Below the pieces are notes generated by a model, which was not told the origin of the DNA, ran no database searches, and saw nothing but the letters and a program-made list of their open reading frames with translations. This document shows positions 35,906 to 45,059 of a DNA stretch of 64,000 nucleotides, one piece after another. The number at the start of each line of letters is the position of its first letter. The first letter of the stretch is position 1. Both the position numbers and the translations under genes were made by a program. The stretch spans positions 160,881 through 224,880 of the forward strand of contig CAMYOK010000002.1 of NCBI GenBank assembly GCA_947259995.1, given 5' to 3'. The DNA comes from an uncultured Pseudomonadales bacterium. GTDB taxonomy: Bacteria > Pseudomonadota > Gammaproteobacteria > Pseudomonadales > Pseudohongiellaceae.

Positions 35906-35945
35906 GAGGTAAGGCTAGCTAATAAGTAGCCTTACCTCACTTTTT
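35906..35945 (+). terminator. Terminator after the RND operon
   Basis: GAGGTAAGGCTA (35906-35917) pairs perfectly with TAGCCTTACCTC (35927-35938) around a 9-nt loop, followed by AC and five T. It is 47 bp after the RND stop codon. Confidence 0.85.
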
Positions 35946-36366
35946 ACAAACACCCCTTCTCTCGCAATCTCAATTCGAAATAGCCTATAAATACCGAGCA
36001 TTATCGAGCGCCCGCTTTATAGACGACATGAATAGGCACACTAAAGAGCCACGCAACTTAGTAAAACCAAGTAGCGAAGATTTGTGAATTGGTAGAATTT
36101 TTGAATGCTAGTATGTAAACGAAAGAGCTATTGTGACAATTTGTAACCACAGAAGTAAAAGCGGAAATTGCTGTGATACCATCGCCCTACTTTCAATCGA
36201 ACTGTCACTAAGGATAGTGACTAACAGATTGCTAAGAGCTAAGGCGAAGGGCTTTTAAGACATTCTTTGTTCCCCCCCTTTTCTAAACACTGAGTTGCTT
36301 TCTAGTTCTTTGCCTTAGCGCCCTACCTTTCAAGAAAATCATACTCAGTATGACGCTAAGTTCTCT
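35946..36366. other. 421-bp intergenic region with small hairpin
   Basis: No gene is supported in this AT-rich segment. A compact hairpin GTCACTA-AGGA-TAGTGAC is at 36204-36221, and a run of seven C sits near 36275. It lies downstream of both flanking genes, so promoter function is not expected; a small RNA cannot be excluded. Confidence 0.55.
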
Positions 36367-37161
36367 CTAGTCTAATGATGCCACCCGATCACGGTCTAAA
36401 TAACGTGACTCAAGCCGGCTATACACTCTTTCGGTTGAGATACCCTCTTGTTGCTGACGCAAATGATAGGCAGTTGTTTCAACATTATGCTGCAACACAT
36501 TGAGTACTTTTTCATCCACGATGCCTTCTTCTTTCGCCATCGCTAAACGGAGTGTAAACAGCTTATTGGCCTCTTGCAGATGATCCGTTAAATCTTCAGC
36601 CAAATTATTATTGATTGCCACGATATGCCAATCGGAGACCTGCGCAATGCCATAATGCCATTGATCAGAGCCACGCTCATAGAGTCGTGAATATAGCAGT
36701 TGTAGATAGCGGAAGTTTTCATCGACGGAACCCCAGAACTCTTCGGCGACATTGCATTCGATTAGGCGCTCTACGATTTCAATCTGTGCTTCGCTATAAA
36801 GCCCTTCATTAATTCGGGTGACATGCAGGGCGCGCTTTAAAATCGCACGCGCATCAGAGTAGTCCCCACGTTGCGCAAGCATATCGCCATACGCCAACAA
36901 GGGCTCCCCTAACCGAGCATCAAAGGGACCAAAATCCGACTCTATAAACTCAAGCAACTGAGCGTAATGGGCCGAATCTTTACTAACAAACCTATCTGCC
37001 GCGATTCCAGTATCGTTGCGAGAGTTTGCAAATTGCGCATTAGTGGCAGTAGAAGTGAACTGATTGTCTTGTTGTGCCTGTACTTGCGTAACAACACAAC
37101 TACATGCGAGCAAACCAGTTACTAAGATAGTGCGCATACTCTCATATTTATTATTATTCAT
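36367..37161 (-). CDS. Secreted TPR-like protein, unknown
   Basis: The 264-residue protein has a signal peptide (LVTGLLACSCVVTQVQAQ) and helical repeats resembling TPR units, for example LGEPLLAYGDMLAQRGDYSDARAILKRAL. The remainder continues as helical pairs (YLQLLYSRLYERG, EDLTDHLQEANKLF). The start is uncertain: the ATG at 37161 has AGGA 11 nt upstream, and one at 37137 would shorten the leader. It is 216 bp downstream of the eight-gene MoxR operon on the same strand, with an AT-rich gap, so it is probably a separate unit, but it may have been part of the system. No family is recognised. Confidence 0.62.
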   Translation of the reverse strand: MNNNKYESMRTILVTGLLACSCVVTQVQAQQDNQFTSTATNAQFANSRNDTGIAADRFVSKDSAHYAQLLEFIESDFGPFDARLGEPLLAYGDMLAQRGDYSDARAILKRALHVTRINEGLYSEAQIEIVERLIECNVAEEFWGSVDENFRYLQLLYSRLYERGSDQWHYGIAQVSDWHIVAINNNLAEDLTDHLQEANKLFTLRLAMAKEEGIVDEKVLNVLQHNVETTAYHLRQQQEGISTERVYSRLESRYLDRDRVASLD

Positions 37162-37377
37162 AATGAGTACCATCCTTTTTCTTATGGACTCAATATCTCG
37201 CAAGGTTTAGGGGATTTCAACCAAAAGCGGTATTTTTAATATGAATTTTTTGTGAAATATGACAGTTATGTGTACTTTGGATGACAGTAAAAAATATTTA
37301 ACGCTTATATTTCATTGGCTTACATATTTTAAATTATGACAACCCCATGAACTTAGCGATTCGGCCTCTGGATGCCT

Positions 37378-39402
37378 TTAACGATGCGTAGTGTTCGCAA
37401 TACGTGTTTCCAGCAGCAACATAAGCATTACAATTAGCAAAATCCACCACCAAACCCGCTGCGGACCTTCAATTTCAGTCATTAATGCCTGTGTTTGAAC
37501 CTGTAAAGACTGCACTGGCGCTGTCTCTGGGTTGGTGATTTGGTCCTGGAGAGCGCTTGGCGCAATCTTCTCTAAGTTGGATTCTTCTGGGTTGGCGTTC
37601 ACAGCATAGTATAGCGGCGCTTGCGAACCCTCTACAGCAAGAAACCCTATGACCCTAGGGATGAGGGCATTCCCACCTTGATTGAGGGCTAGAGACTCGC
37701 CTGCAGGCCCTGTAACCGTCACTGGCTCAGAGGAGATTGACGATAAATCAATCAAACTGCCAACTCGATAGGCACGCTCCTTCGTGGTCGCTTGCGCCAA
37801 GTAGCGGATCGACTCATGGACAAAGGGCAGGAAAAGGCCTTGCAGAGGCAAATTATTCCACTCGGTATCCAATGCAGAGGCAAACATCAAGACATTCCCC
37901 TGCCCATAAGTACGTTCGATAAAGGCCGGGCGGCTATTATCAAACTGCATCAAAACATCGGCATCGGGCGCGGCATCGACAGCCCAGTAACCTTCAAACC
38001 GAACACCCCATTCTCCGCCTAGAGGCAGGAGCACAGGATGACGTCGATCGATATCGGCAATCAATAGGTAGTCGCTACCACTGAAGCGAATACTTTCAGA
38101 AAGCATTGCAGGGCTAAAATCTGCAAACAGCTGATTGAACTGCCCCCCATTGACGCGGTCCCCAGGCGCTATGAAAAGACTTCCGCCTTCATTCACATAG
38201 TCACGGATAGCCCCTACCTGAGTCGTACTTAGATCGCTCCCCGCATTGAGTAATACCACGACATCTTGTTGCTCTAAGGAAGCCGGCAAGAACTCGCGCG
38301 AAGTTACCGTTTCAAGCACGAATGGTGAGTCCGACGACCCACCTACAGCGAGACTCATCCAGTGCGCCTCATCTTCATACCAATTCTCCGACGGCTCACC
38401 ATTGACGAGCAACACTCTGATCTTTGGCGTGACATCCACGGTAAAGTAATAACTGTTGTCTACCGCGAACTCATCGCTAGCGACACGGATTTCCCCTTGA
38501 TGGGTTCCCGCTGCTGCGAAGACGGCGGGCAAACGAACGACCGACTCTGATGCCTCCTCTAGACTGACTTCAACCTGCTCGGTCTCGACCCCATCCAGTA
38601 TCAAACTCACTTGTGCGTTGTCGATATGTACGCTGCCTGTGCTGCGAACCCGGGCTAGTATTTCATATTGTTCTTGATTCTCGATTATCTGATCGGGCGA
38701 GCGCACATCAGTTAACAATAGATTACGTGTGGCGCCTTCACCCACATCGATTGCTTCAAAGACCACCCCAGGTGACATCATCCAGCCGGAGTCATCATTG
38801 CCCATTCCGCTGGCTTGATAATCAGAGATCAGGTGAATACGGCGACTTTCGTGGCGCGCGGACTCCAATAGATCATTTGCCAAGCGTAAGGCGGGCATAA
38901 AGCGCGTAATTTCATAAGTTGGCTCATTCAGACCTTGTATGAATGCTCTTGCGCCTTCTAAATCACTGCTAAGTTCACGCACGCTTAGTGTCGCGTTATC
39001 GAATGCAATAACGGCCACTTCATCGCCCGAGGACAAGGTGTTGAGTAGATTCAGCGCTTGCGTTTTGGCGCGCTCGAAACGGTCCCCATAGCGCATGCTC
39101 ATTGAGGAGTCGACTAGGATGACTGACGAATGTGGTTGCGCATCGACAAGACTGGCAATACTGCTATCAAAAAGCGGTCTAGCGAAGGCGAAAACAAGCA
39201 AAGCAATCAAACCCGCACGCAACAACAGCAGCAACCACTGCTGTATTTTTTGAAATAAAATCAGTTTCTTAGAGGTATTTTTAAGAAACCTAAGCGAGCT
39301 AAAAACCATCTTCGGCGGCTTCTCTCTGCGAATAAGGTGTATCGCAATAGGGATCGCTGCTGCCAGCAAACCGAACAGAAAGAGAGGGGTTAAAAATGCC
39401 AT
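37378..39402 (-). CDS. BatA-like VWA membrane protein with GATase-like domain
   Basis: The 674-residue protein starts MAFLTPLFLFGLLAAAIPIAIHLIRR, the BatA N-terminal membrane pair, with a second helix at 57-75. A VWA domain follows with the MIDAS motif DSSMS (98-102). Residues from about 330 form a domain with QDVVVLLNAGSDLSTTQ and EGGSLFIAPGDR, resembling a class I glutamine-amidotransferase fold without a catalytic Cys. A C-terminal helix ends the protein (WWWILLIVMLMLLLE). It is the last gene of the operon and directly abuts the DUF58 stop codon. It probably acts as an adaptor for MoxR. Confidence 0.8.
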   Translation of the reverse strand: MAFLTPLFLFGLLAAAIPIAIHLIRREKPPKMVFSSLRFLKNTSKKLILFQKIQQWLLLLLRAGLIALLVFAFARPLFDSSIASLVDAQPHSSVILVDSSMSMRYGDRFERAKTQALNLLNTLSSGDEVAVIAFDNATLSVRELSSDLEGARAFIQGLNEPTYEITRFMPALRLANDLLESARHESRRIHLISDYQASGMGNDDSGWMMSPGVVFEAIDVGEGATRNLLLTDVRSPDQIIENQEQYEILARVRSTGSVHIDNAQVSLILDGVETEQVEVSLEEASESVVRLPAVFAAAGTHQGEIRVASDEFAVDNSYYFTVDVTPKIRVLLVNGEPSENWYEDEAHWMSLAVGGSSDSPFVLETVTSREFLPASLEQQDVVVLLNAGSDLSTTQVGAIRDYVNEGGSLFIAPGDRVNGGQFNQLFADFSPAMLSESIRFSGSDYLLIADIDRRHPVLLPLGGEWGVRFEGYWAVDAAPDADVLMQFDNSRPAFIERTYGQGNVLMFASALDTEWNNLPLQGLFLPFVHESIRYLAQATTKERAYRVGSLIDLSSISSEPVTVTGPAGESLALNQGGNALIPRVIGFLAVEGSQAPLYYAVNANPEESNLEKIAPSALQDQITNPETAPVQSLQVQTQALMTEIEGPQRVWWWILLIVMLMLLLETRIANTTHR

Positions 39403-40296
39403 TTAGAACCCCTTTGCGCGACGTGAAATATAGGAGTACAGCGCCGTGTCTAGAGGCTGCGAGGTATTGAGCAAACAATAATCGACCCCACTGCTTTGAC
39501 ATTTCTTCTTGCAGTATTCGAGGTATTTATTCAGGTTTTCTATATAAGAATCTCGCACCGAAGGTGGTGTCGTTATAAAAGTCTCACTGGTCTCTGAGTC
39601 AACGAACTCGGTAGCTTCTTGGAAGTTAAATAGCAACTCCGCTTCATCGAGTACATGGAAGACAATCACGTCGTTGCCCATGGCACGAAGTCGCTGCAGG
39701 GTTTTAATTGTTTGCTCTTCACCTTCGAGTAGATCGCTGATCAAAATGACCATGCTCTTGCGATTTAAATTCGTCGCCAGATCTGAAAGTGGTTTTACGA
39801 TATCAGTCTTTGCACCAGCTTGAAGTCCGGCTAACGTTCTAAGGATGCGAATCAGATGCGGCTGCCGACAAAGTGCTGGAATATACTCATTCACTTTTTC
39901 ATCAAACGTAATCAAGCCAACAGCATCACGTTGTCTAGTGATAAAATAGGCCAATGCCGAAGCCAAGGTTTTGGCATACTCGATTTTCGTCATCCCACCA
40001 GACCCGAAACCCATCGAAGCACTAGAGTCTAACAAAACATAACTACGGACATTCGTTTCGTCTTCGTATTGTTTTATATAAAACTTGTCACTTCGAGCAT
40101 AGAGCTTCCAGTCAACATGGCGCATATCATCCCCTTGATAATAGTGCCGATAGTCTGTGAACTCGACACTAAAACCTCGATGAGGACTCTTATGTAACCC
40201 CGATATAAACCCTTCAACCACAACCCGCGCGCGCATCTCTAAGTTATTGAGACTTGCTAGCACCGAGGGGTCGATGAATGTGGTATTTGCCGCCAT
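39403..40296 (-). CDS. DUF58 protein with VWA-like domain
   Basis: The 297-residue protein has the DUF58 motif set: GFSVEFTDYRHYYQGDDMRHVDWKLYAR, in which the GDD-R-DWK part is characteristic, then a VWA-like segment with DSSASMGFG (90-98). DUF58 proteins are cytoplasmic or peripheral and are almost always encoded next to MoxR. They are thought to be partners or substrates of the ATPase. The MoxR gene ends 23 bp upstream and the BatA-like gene begins at the next base after the stop codon. The MIDAS residues are conserved, so metal binding is likely. Confidence 0.88.
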   Translation of the reverse strand: MAANTTFIDPSVLASLNNLEMRARVVVEGFISGLHKSPHRGFSVEFTDYRHYYQGDDMRHVDWKLYARSDKFYIKQYEDETNVRSYVLLDSSASMGFGSGGMTKIEYAKTLASALAYFITRQRDAVGLITFDEKVNEYIPALCRQPHLIRILRTLAGLQAGAKTDIVKPLSDLATNLNRKSMVILISDLLEGEEQTIKTLQRLRAMGNDVIVFHVLDEAELLFNFQEATEFVDSETSETFITTPPSVRDSYIENLNKYLEYCKKKCQSSGVDYCLLNTSQPLDTALYSYISRRAKGF

Positions 40297-40319
40297 GTTG
40301 TCTACTTCTCTAGTCGAAT

Positions 40320-41363
40320 TTACAAGCCAGAGGTTGGCTCTGGAACTGTGTCTATTAGACGTTTCACAACATCGTCGGTTGTGATGCGTTCCGCTTCAGC
40401 ATGGAAGTTCAACAAAACTCTGTGACGCAGCACGGCAGGTGCCAAGGCGCGAATATCACTATAGGAGACGTTGTAACGCCCTTGCAGCAGCGCGCGTACT
40501 TTACCGGCAAGGACTAAGTTCTGTGACGCCCGAATACCCGCACCCCAGCTTACCCATTCCTTCACAAAGTCTGGCGCATTAGCGCTGTTAGGGCGCGTTG
40601 CATGCACTAATTGCACGGCATAACGGATTACGGCTTGTGCTGCAGGCACTTGTCGCGCAATACGTTGAAACTCGAGGATATCTTCACCACTCAATGGATG
40701 CGCCACAGTGTTGTCGACGATCTGGGTAGTGTTGCCCACCACCATCACCTCGTCGTCTTCTGTTAGGTAGCCAAGCTCTATCTTGAACATGAAGCGGTCA
40801 AGTTGCGCCTCTGGCAATGGATAAGTGCCTTCGAGCTCGATTGGGTTTTGTGTGGCTAACACGAAGAAAGGGCGGGCCATCTTGTGGGTGACACCCGCAG
40901 CGGTCACTTGCCGCTCCTCCATCGCTTCTAGCAAAGAAGATTGCGTCTTCGGTGGCGTCCGGTTGATTTCATCGGCCAGTAGAATGTTTGTAAAGATAGG
41001 ACCTTTTACGAACTTGAGCTGTCGATTGCCATCGACCTCTTCCACGATTTCTGAGCCCACCACATCAGCTGGCATCAAGTCAGGCGTAAACTGAATACGA
41101 CTAAAGTTCACTTGCAGAATATCGGCTACCGTTTTAATCAAAAGAGTTTTTGCCAGGCCAGGCACACCAGTAATGAGGCAGTGACCACCCGCAAACAAGG
41201 CAATCAACAATTCGTCGATCACCTCTTCTTGACCCACAATAACCTTTTTAATCTCGGCTGTGATCTGGTCATGTCCATCTTGCATCTTTTTGACTAAGGC
41301 TAAATCGTCTTGACTCTCTAGGCCTTCCACAGTGTCTGGTGCAATGTTCTCTAGTTCTGACAT
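40320..41363 (-). CDS. MoxR-family AAA+ ATPase
   Basis: The 347-residue ATPase has Walker A GVPGLAKT (66-73), Walker B LLADEINRTPP, sensor-1 LATQNPIE and the arginine-finger region LDRFMFK. The lid domain follows with AVLRHRVLLNF. MoxR ATPases act as chaperones that help mature or remodel protein complexes, often with VWA-domain partners encoded next to them. Here the DUF58 and BatA-like genes follow, and the DUF4159 gene precedes it by 31 bp. GGAAG lies 8 nt before the ATG. I expect a hexameric ring in the cytoplasm. Confidence 0.95.
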   Translation of the reverse strand: MSELENIAPDTVEGLESQDDLALVKKMQDGHDQITAEIKKVIVGQEEVIDELLIALFAGGHCLITGVPGLAKTLLIKTVADILQVNFSRIQFTPDLMPADVVGSEIVEEVDGNRQLKFVKGPIFTNILLADEINRTPPKTQSSLLEAMEERQVTAAGVTHKMARPFFVLATQNPIELEGTYPLPEAQLDRFMFKIELGYLTEDDEVMVVGNTTQIVDNTVAHPLSGEDILEFQRIARQVPAAQAVIRYAVQLVHATRPNSANAPDFVKEWVSWGAGIRASQNLVLAGKVRALLQGRYNVSYSDIRALAPAVLRHRVLLNFHAEAERITTDDVVKRLIDTVPEPTSGL

Positions 41364-41394
41364 GAGTGCTTCCTGTTTTAACTATTAGTTTGGC

Positions 41395-42291
41395 TTAATG
41401 CGTAAACGCGTATATCAAAAAGTTGATGGCGATTTTGTAGGCTTCATTGCTGTACCGCGTTGGATAGGGCTCATAAAAAGTATGCTCCCAACCATCGCCT
41501 AGATCGGCATTGTGATTTGCCACAAGCATCACCCGTCCATCGTCATCCAAAATCGCATACACCGAAGGCGGATAGCTGGGGTCATCCAAGCTAAAGCCTC
41601 CATTGTAATTCCATGTCACCGCGCGCCCTGGAATTTGAGCGACTTCATTAATATCAAAGAATGTGTGAAACAGTTCATGACGGGTATCAAGCTTCACCAG
41701 CTCTCGCTCTGGAAATAACTTCGCCATTTCTGTTTGAAAATCTTGCAAGTGTGCTTCACCCCAGAAATCGTCTAGCAGCACAAAGCCACCGCGAAACATA
41801 AACTCTCTCAACGCCTCGATCTCTGCCGGTTGAAAGTCAGGGCCACTATGTAACTGTCCTATCGGTACCCGCTTCATGTTCATATATAAAAACGAATGCT
41901 CAAACAAGCGCGGGTCTGTTAAATCTAAAAAATCATAACTCTTACTATTGGCGTCGATATTCGTGTAGCGCTGCACCCCACGTAAGAAATTCGATTCTGC
42001 ATCGGGGTAATCAGTATCCCACCAACCACCGCGTCCGCCAAAGCCACCTCCAAAACCACCTCGGCGACTCCTGCCTCCACCATAGTTAGCATAACGTCCG
42101 CGAATCCAGGTAAACTCAGTGGGCATTTCACTCTGTGCGTCTACACGATTATTAAGAAACGACTCCGCATCGAAATCCAAGGGTATTGCGTTACTCTGCG
42201 ATTGTGCTTGTGCCAAAGGCAATGCTAAGCCGCACAAAATTAAGCTGCTAAAAACAGCCAATAATGTTGGGCGTACTCTTTCGATTAGCAT
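41395..42291 (-). CDS. DUF4159-domain protein
   Basis: The 298-residue protein has a signal peptide (LPLAQAQ) and a glycine/arginine-rich segment (GGGRSRRGGFGGGFGGRGGW, about 70-90). The DUF4159 domain follows with DPRLFEHSFLYMNMKRVPIG and RGGFVLLDDFWGEAHLQDF. DUF4159 has a ThuA/GATase-like fold, and these proteins occur with MoxR-VWA operons. No catalytic set is visible. I chose the ATG at 42291 because AGGA lies four nt upstream; a GTG at 42303 is possible. The protein should be periplasmic, so it cannot contact MoxR directly. Confidence 0.82.
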   Translation of the reverse strand: MLIERVRPTLLAVFSSLILCGLALPLAQAQSQSNAIPLDFDAESFLNNRVDAQSEMPTEFTWIRGRYANYGGGRSRRGGFGGGFGGRGGWWDTDYPDAESNFLRGVQRYTNIDANSKSYDFLDLTDPRLFEHSFLYMNMKRVPIGQLHSGPDFQPAEIEALREFMFRGGFVLLDDFWGEAHLQDFQTEMAKLFPERELVKLDTRHELFHTFFDINEVAQIPGRAVTWNYNGGFSLDDPSYPPSVYAILDDDGRVMLVANHNADLGDGWEHTFYEPYPTRYSNEAYKIAINFLIYAFTH

Positions 42292-42347
42292 TGCATCCTG
42301 CACGTAAAACGCCTCACTCTAGGGTTCAATGTTACGCGTAAATTAAC

Positions 42348-45059
42348 TCACTGCGCGTCGACTGCTTGCAACAACACCTCTTGGGCTCGTTGGTAGCTCG
42401 GAGCTATTTCTAAGGCCGTCAGAATATTGCGCTTGGCTTGCTCTTTTTGACCATTACTCATATAGGCCTCTGCGAGATTGGTGCGCGCCTCAACAGGATC
42501 GTTCTGGTCTAGGGTGACGAGCACTTCGTACTCGCGCACGGCCATAGCGGCATCACCTGTGCGCTTAGCTATATCGGCGCCGACTTGATGCACGTCTAGT
42601 CGATAAGGATTCACAGAGACCGCACGCTGCACGTAGTATTCCGCCTCGTCGGTATTCCCCTCAGCCAATGCCTCTTTGGCCAGCAAGACTGCGGAATCAT
42701 AATCGTGCTGTTGATTCTCCATCATGATCCGCAGTTGCTCCAAACGCGCCGTGTCGTTACCCTGCTGTTCGTAAATCTGCGAGAGAACCAGCGGTGGGCT
42801 TGGGTAACCCGAATAATCGGGCAGTATTTCCTGAGCAATCTGCAGATGCACTTTTGCCTCTTCAAAACTCTCCTCTTTGAACAACACAATGCCTAGCTGT
42901 AGATGTGCTTGAAAATCGCGTGGATGGTCTTGCACGCGCTGGCGCATATGCTGTTTTAGCGAAGCGTTGTTATACAGCTCGGCCAACACAGCACTGGAAT
43001 TTTCGCGCTGACCATGACCATGCGCCGCTCCTTCGTCTGGCGCGTCTTCTGTATGTACATATACATTAATTTGTTCGACGCGCTCATCGACCCATGCATG
43101 AAACTCTTCGTTGAACGCCTCGATAGGTTTATCAAACACCGCACTGAACATGTCCGATTCATCTTTAATGAAGGCGTATTGGTTAATGAGCTCCACCATT
43201 TTCTCGAAGCCATAGGTTTTGTCGATAAAGTCGACAACTAGATAGGACTGAAAATAGGCGAAGCCCAAGTCTTCGTTGCTATTTGCCCCAGTAAACGCTT
43301 CATTGAGGTTTCCAACAGGCAGCAGTTTTTCATCCGCAACGGCGCGCACTAACTCGATGCCTTGACGTCGCCCCCATTCAGGGCGCGCTTCTCGCTCTTC
43401 CCACACCGAGATTCCTTCAGAGAGCCAGCGCGGCATTCGGTTATTAGTCATCTGCAGAGTGAACACATGGACAAGCTCATGCCACAGTATCTCTTGCCAA
43501 TTGGCATCGAGTGTTCCTGGAGATATCAGCGTAACCACTTTACCAAAACAAATACCGACCAACGGGCCGATATCCGGCAGCCCAACCGAGCGCACCGCAA
43601 AGTCTTCAGTTTTTTCGAACACTTCTATTAGCACTGGCGCTTCAGGCTCGAAGCCATATTTTGCCGTTAAGGTCTCCCAATTCTCTTCTATCATAGGCGC
43701 CATATATGGCCATAGAACAACCGAATCGCTCTCGCTCATACGCACTTCGAAATGCTCGGTGCGCAAAGTGACGTACTCGTCCAAGGTGTCGAAAACTTTC
43801 AACATATTCGAAGTCATTACATCGAAAGGATCGTTATCGAACGCTAATTCGAGCGACTCTCTACCCTCTTCTTCTTCGCCTAGACGAATCAGATTTGATC
43901 CAAGCAAGGTATGCCCTTGCCAGTAATTCGGATCTGCAGCAATAGCTTGCCTTGCATAGCCCACCGCTTCGGTAAAACGGTAGTTATTGCCAAAGGCATC
44001 GGCAAGATCGCCATAAAAATACGGGTTGTTGGGGCTAAAACTGTTCACCTGGGCTTCAAGTTCGGCGAAGGTATCAAACTCTTCTTGTAATGCCGCTTGC
44101 GCGGCTTTCAAGCTCAATGACTTAAGTGATTCAGGATTAATGCCAAGCGCCCCATTCAAATATTGGTCAGCTTCTTCTAGTCGATTATTGAGCACTAATA
44201 GGCTGCCCATTGTCTCTAGTGCGCGAACATCACGTGGATTAACATCTAATGCAAAGCGCAGCGATCGTTCACCGCCACTTATCTTGGCTTGGCCCACTAA
44301 GGCTGGCCCATATCGGCGGTTGATGGCGAGTGCCGCGTCATAGGATTTTTCGGCATCCGGCACATTGTGCTTCTCCATGAACAAGTCGCCCCACAACACT
44401 TGCGCTTCTAAGTTCGTAGGATCTATTCGTGTTGCTTCGCTGAACAAGCTATTAGCGTCGTGAAAACGGTCAAGCAACCAACTCGCAAGCGCTACCATCG
44501 CGATCTCTTCGGCCTCAAATACCAAGCCAGAATCATAGCGGGCAATGGCGGCATTCAATGGCGCACTGGCCTCGTCACGCCTTCCGACAAATTTCAATAA
44601 GCTGCCGTACTGAACCAAAGTGCGCACCGGCGGCGTTGCATTACCTTGCACGACCTCTTCTAAGATACTCAATGCACGCGCCGACTGACCTGTCATGCGC
44701 AGCACTTCTGCTAATTGCGTGCTTAGAGCAGGGGAATCGGCATAATCGTCAACCTCTGCTTCAATCGCTTCGATCGCTTCCTCATAGGCGCCCGTTAAGG
44801 CATAAGCACGGCTAAGTCCCAAGACGCCCTGCTCTTTATCGAAACCATCGAGTCTGGCGAAGGTTTCAATGGCGGCGATGTAGGAGCCCGCTTGAAGTAA
44901 TTGTTGCGCGCGCTCCAATGGAGGGTCCATTGTAATAAAATCATTCTGCGCCAGTACGGGCGCACTTAGAATCCCTAGGGCTAAGCAGACCGCCAATCTC
45001 AGCCTCTGGCGACGCTTAGGAGCAAGTAGAGGGTTTTGTGCTTCGTTAAGGTAGCTCAT
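42348..45059 (-). CDS. Secreted TPR protein with peptidase-MA-like metalloprotease domain
   Basis: The 903-residue protein has a long basic N-region and signal peptide ending PVLAQ. TPR repeats fill residues 40-420 and again 700-900. In between, near residue 520, is a gluzincin domain with HELVHVFTLQM and the distal SEGISVWEERE glutamate, the HExxH...E zinc set of the peptidase MA-like family. It should act in the periplasm. The gene overlaps the C13-like gene by 14 nt. AGGACGG precedes the ATG. Its substrate may be one of the partner membrane proteins; this is inference. Confidence 0.85.
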   Translation of the reverse strand: MSYLNEAQNPLLAPKRRQRLRLAVCLALGILSAPVLAQNDFITMDPPLERAQQLLQAGSYIAAIETFARLDGFDKEQGVLGLSRAYALTGAYEEAIEAIEAEVDDYADSPALSTQLAEVLRMTGQSARALSILEEVVQGNATPPVRTLVQYGSLLKFVGRRDEASAPLNAAIARYDSGLVFEAEEIAMVALASWLLDRFHDANSLFSEATRIDPTNLEAQVLWGDLFMEKHNVPDAEKSYDAALAINRRYGPALVGQAKISGGERSLRFALDVNPRDVRALETMGSLLVLNNRLEEADQYLNGALGINPESLKSLSLKAAQAALQEEFDTFAELEAQVNSFSPNNPYFYGDLADAFGNNYRFTEAVGYARQAIAADPNYWQGHTLLGSNLIRLGEEEEGRESLELAFDNDPFDVMTSNMLKVFDTLDEYVTLRTEHFEVRMSESDSVVLWPYMAPMIEENWETLTAKYGFEPEAPVLIEVFEKTEDFAVRSVGLPDIGPLVGICFGKVVTLISPGTLDANWQEILWHELVHVFTLQMTNNRMPRWLSEGISVWEEREARPEWGRRQGIELVRAVADEKLLPVGNLNEAFTGANSNEDLGFAYFQSYLVVDFIDKTYGFEKMVELINQYAFIKDESDMFSAVFDKPIEAFNEEFHAWVDERVEQINVYVHTEDAPDEGAAHGHGQRENSSAVLAELYNNASLKQHMRQRVQDHPRDFQAHLQLGIVLFKEESFEEAKVHLQIAQEILPDYSGYPSPPLVLSQIYEQQGNDTARLEQLRIMMENQQHDYDSAVLLAKEALAEGNTDEAEYYVQRAVSVNPYRLDVHQVGADIAKRTGDAAMAVREYEVLVTLDQNDPVEARTNLAEAYMSNGQKEQAKRNILTALEIAPSYQRAQEVLLQAVDAQ

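Noticed and set aside
43459..43926. A 155-codon plus-strand frame opposite the TPR/peptidase gene
   Set aside because: Low-complexity Ser-rich translation, no start signal, and the other strand carries TPR and HExxH motifs.
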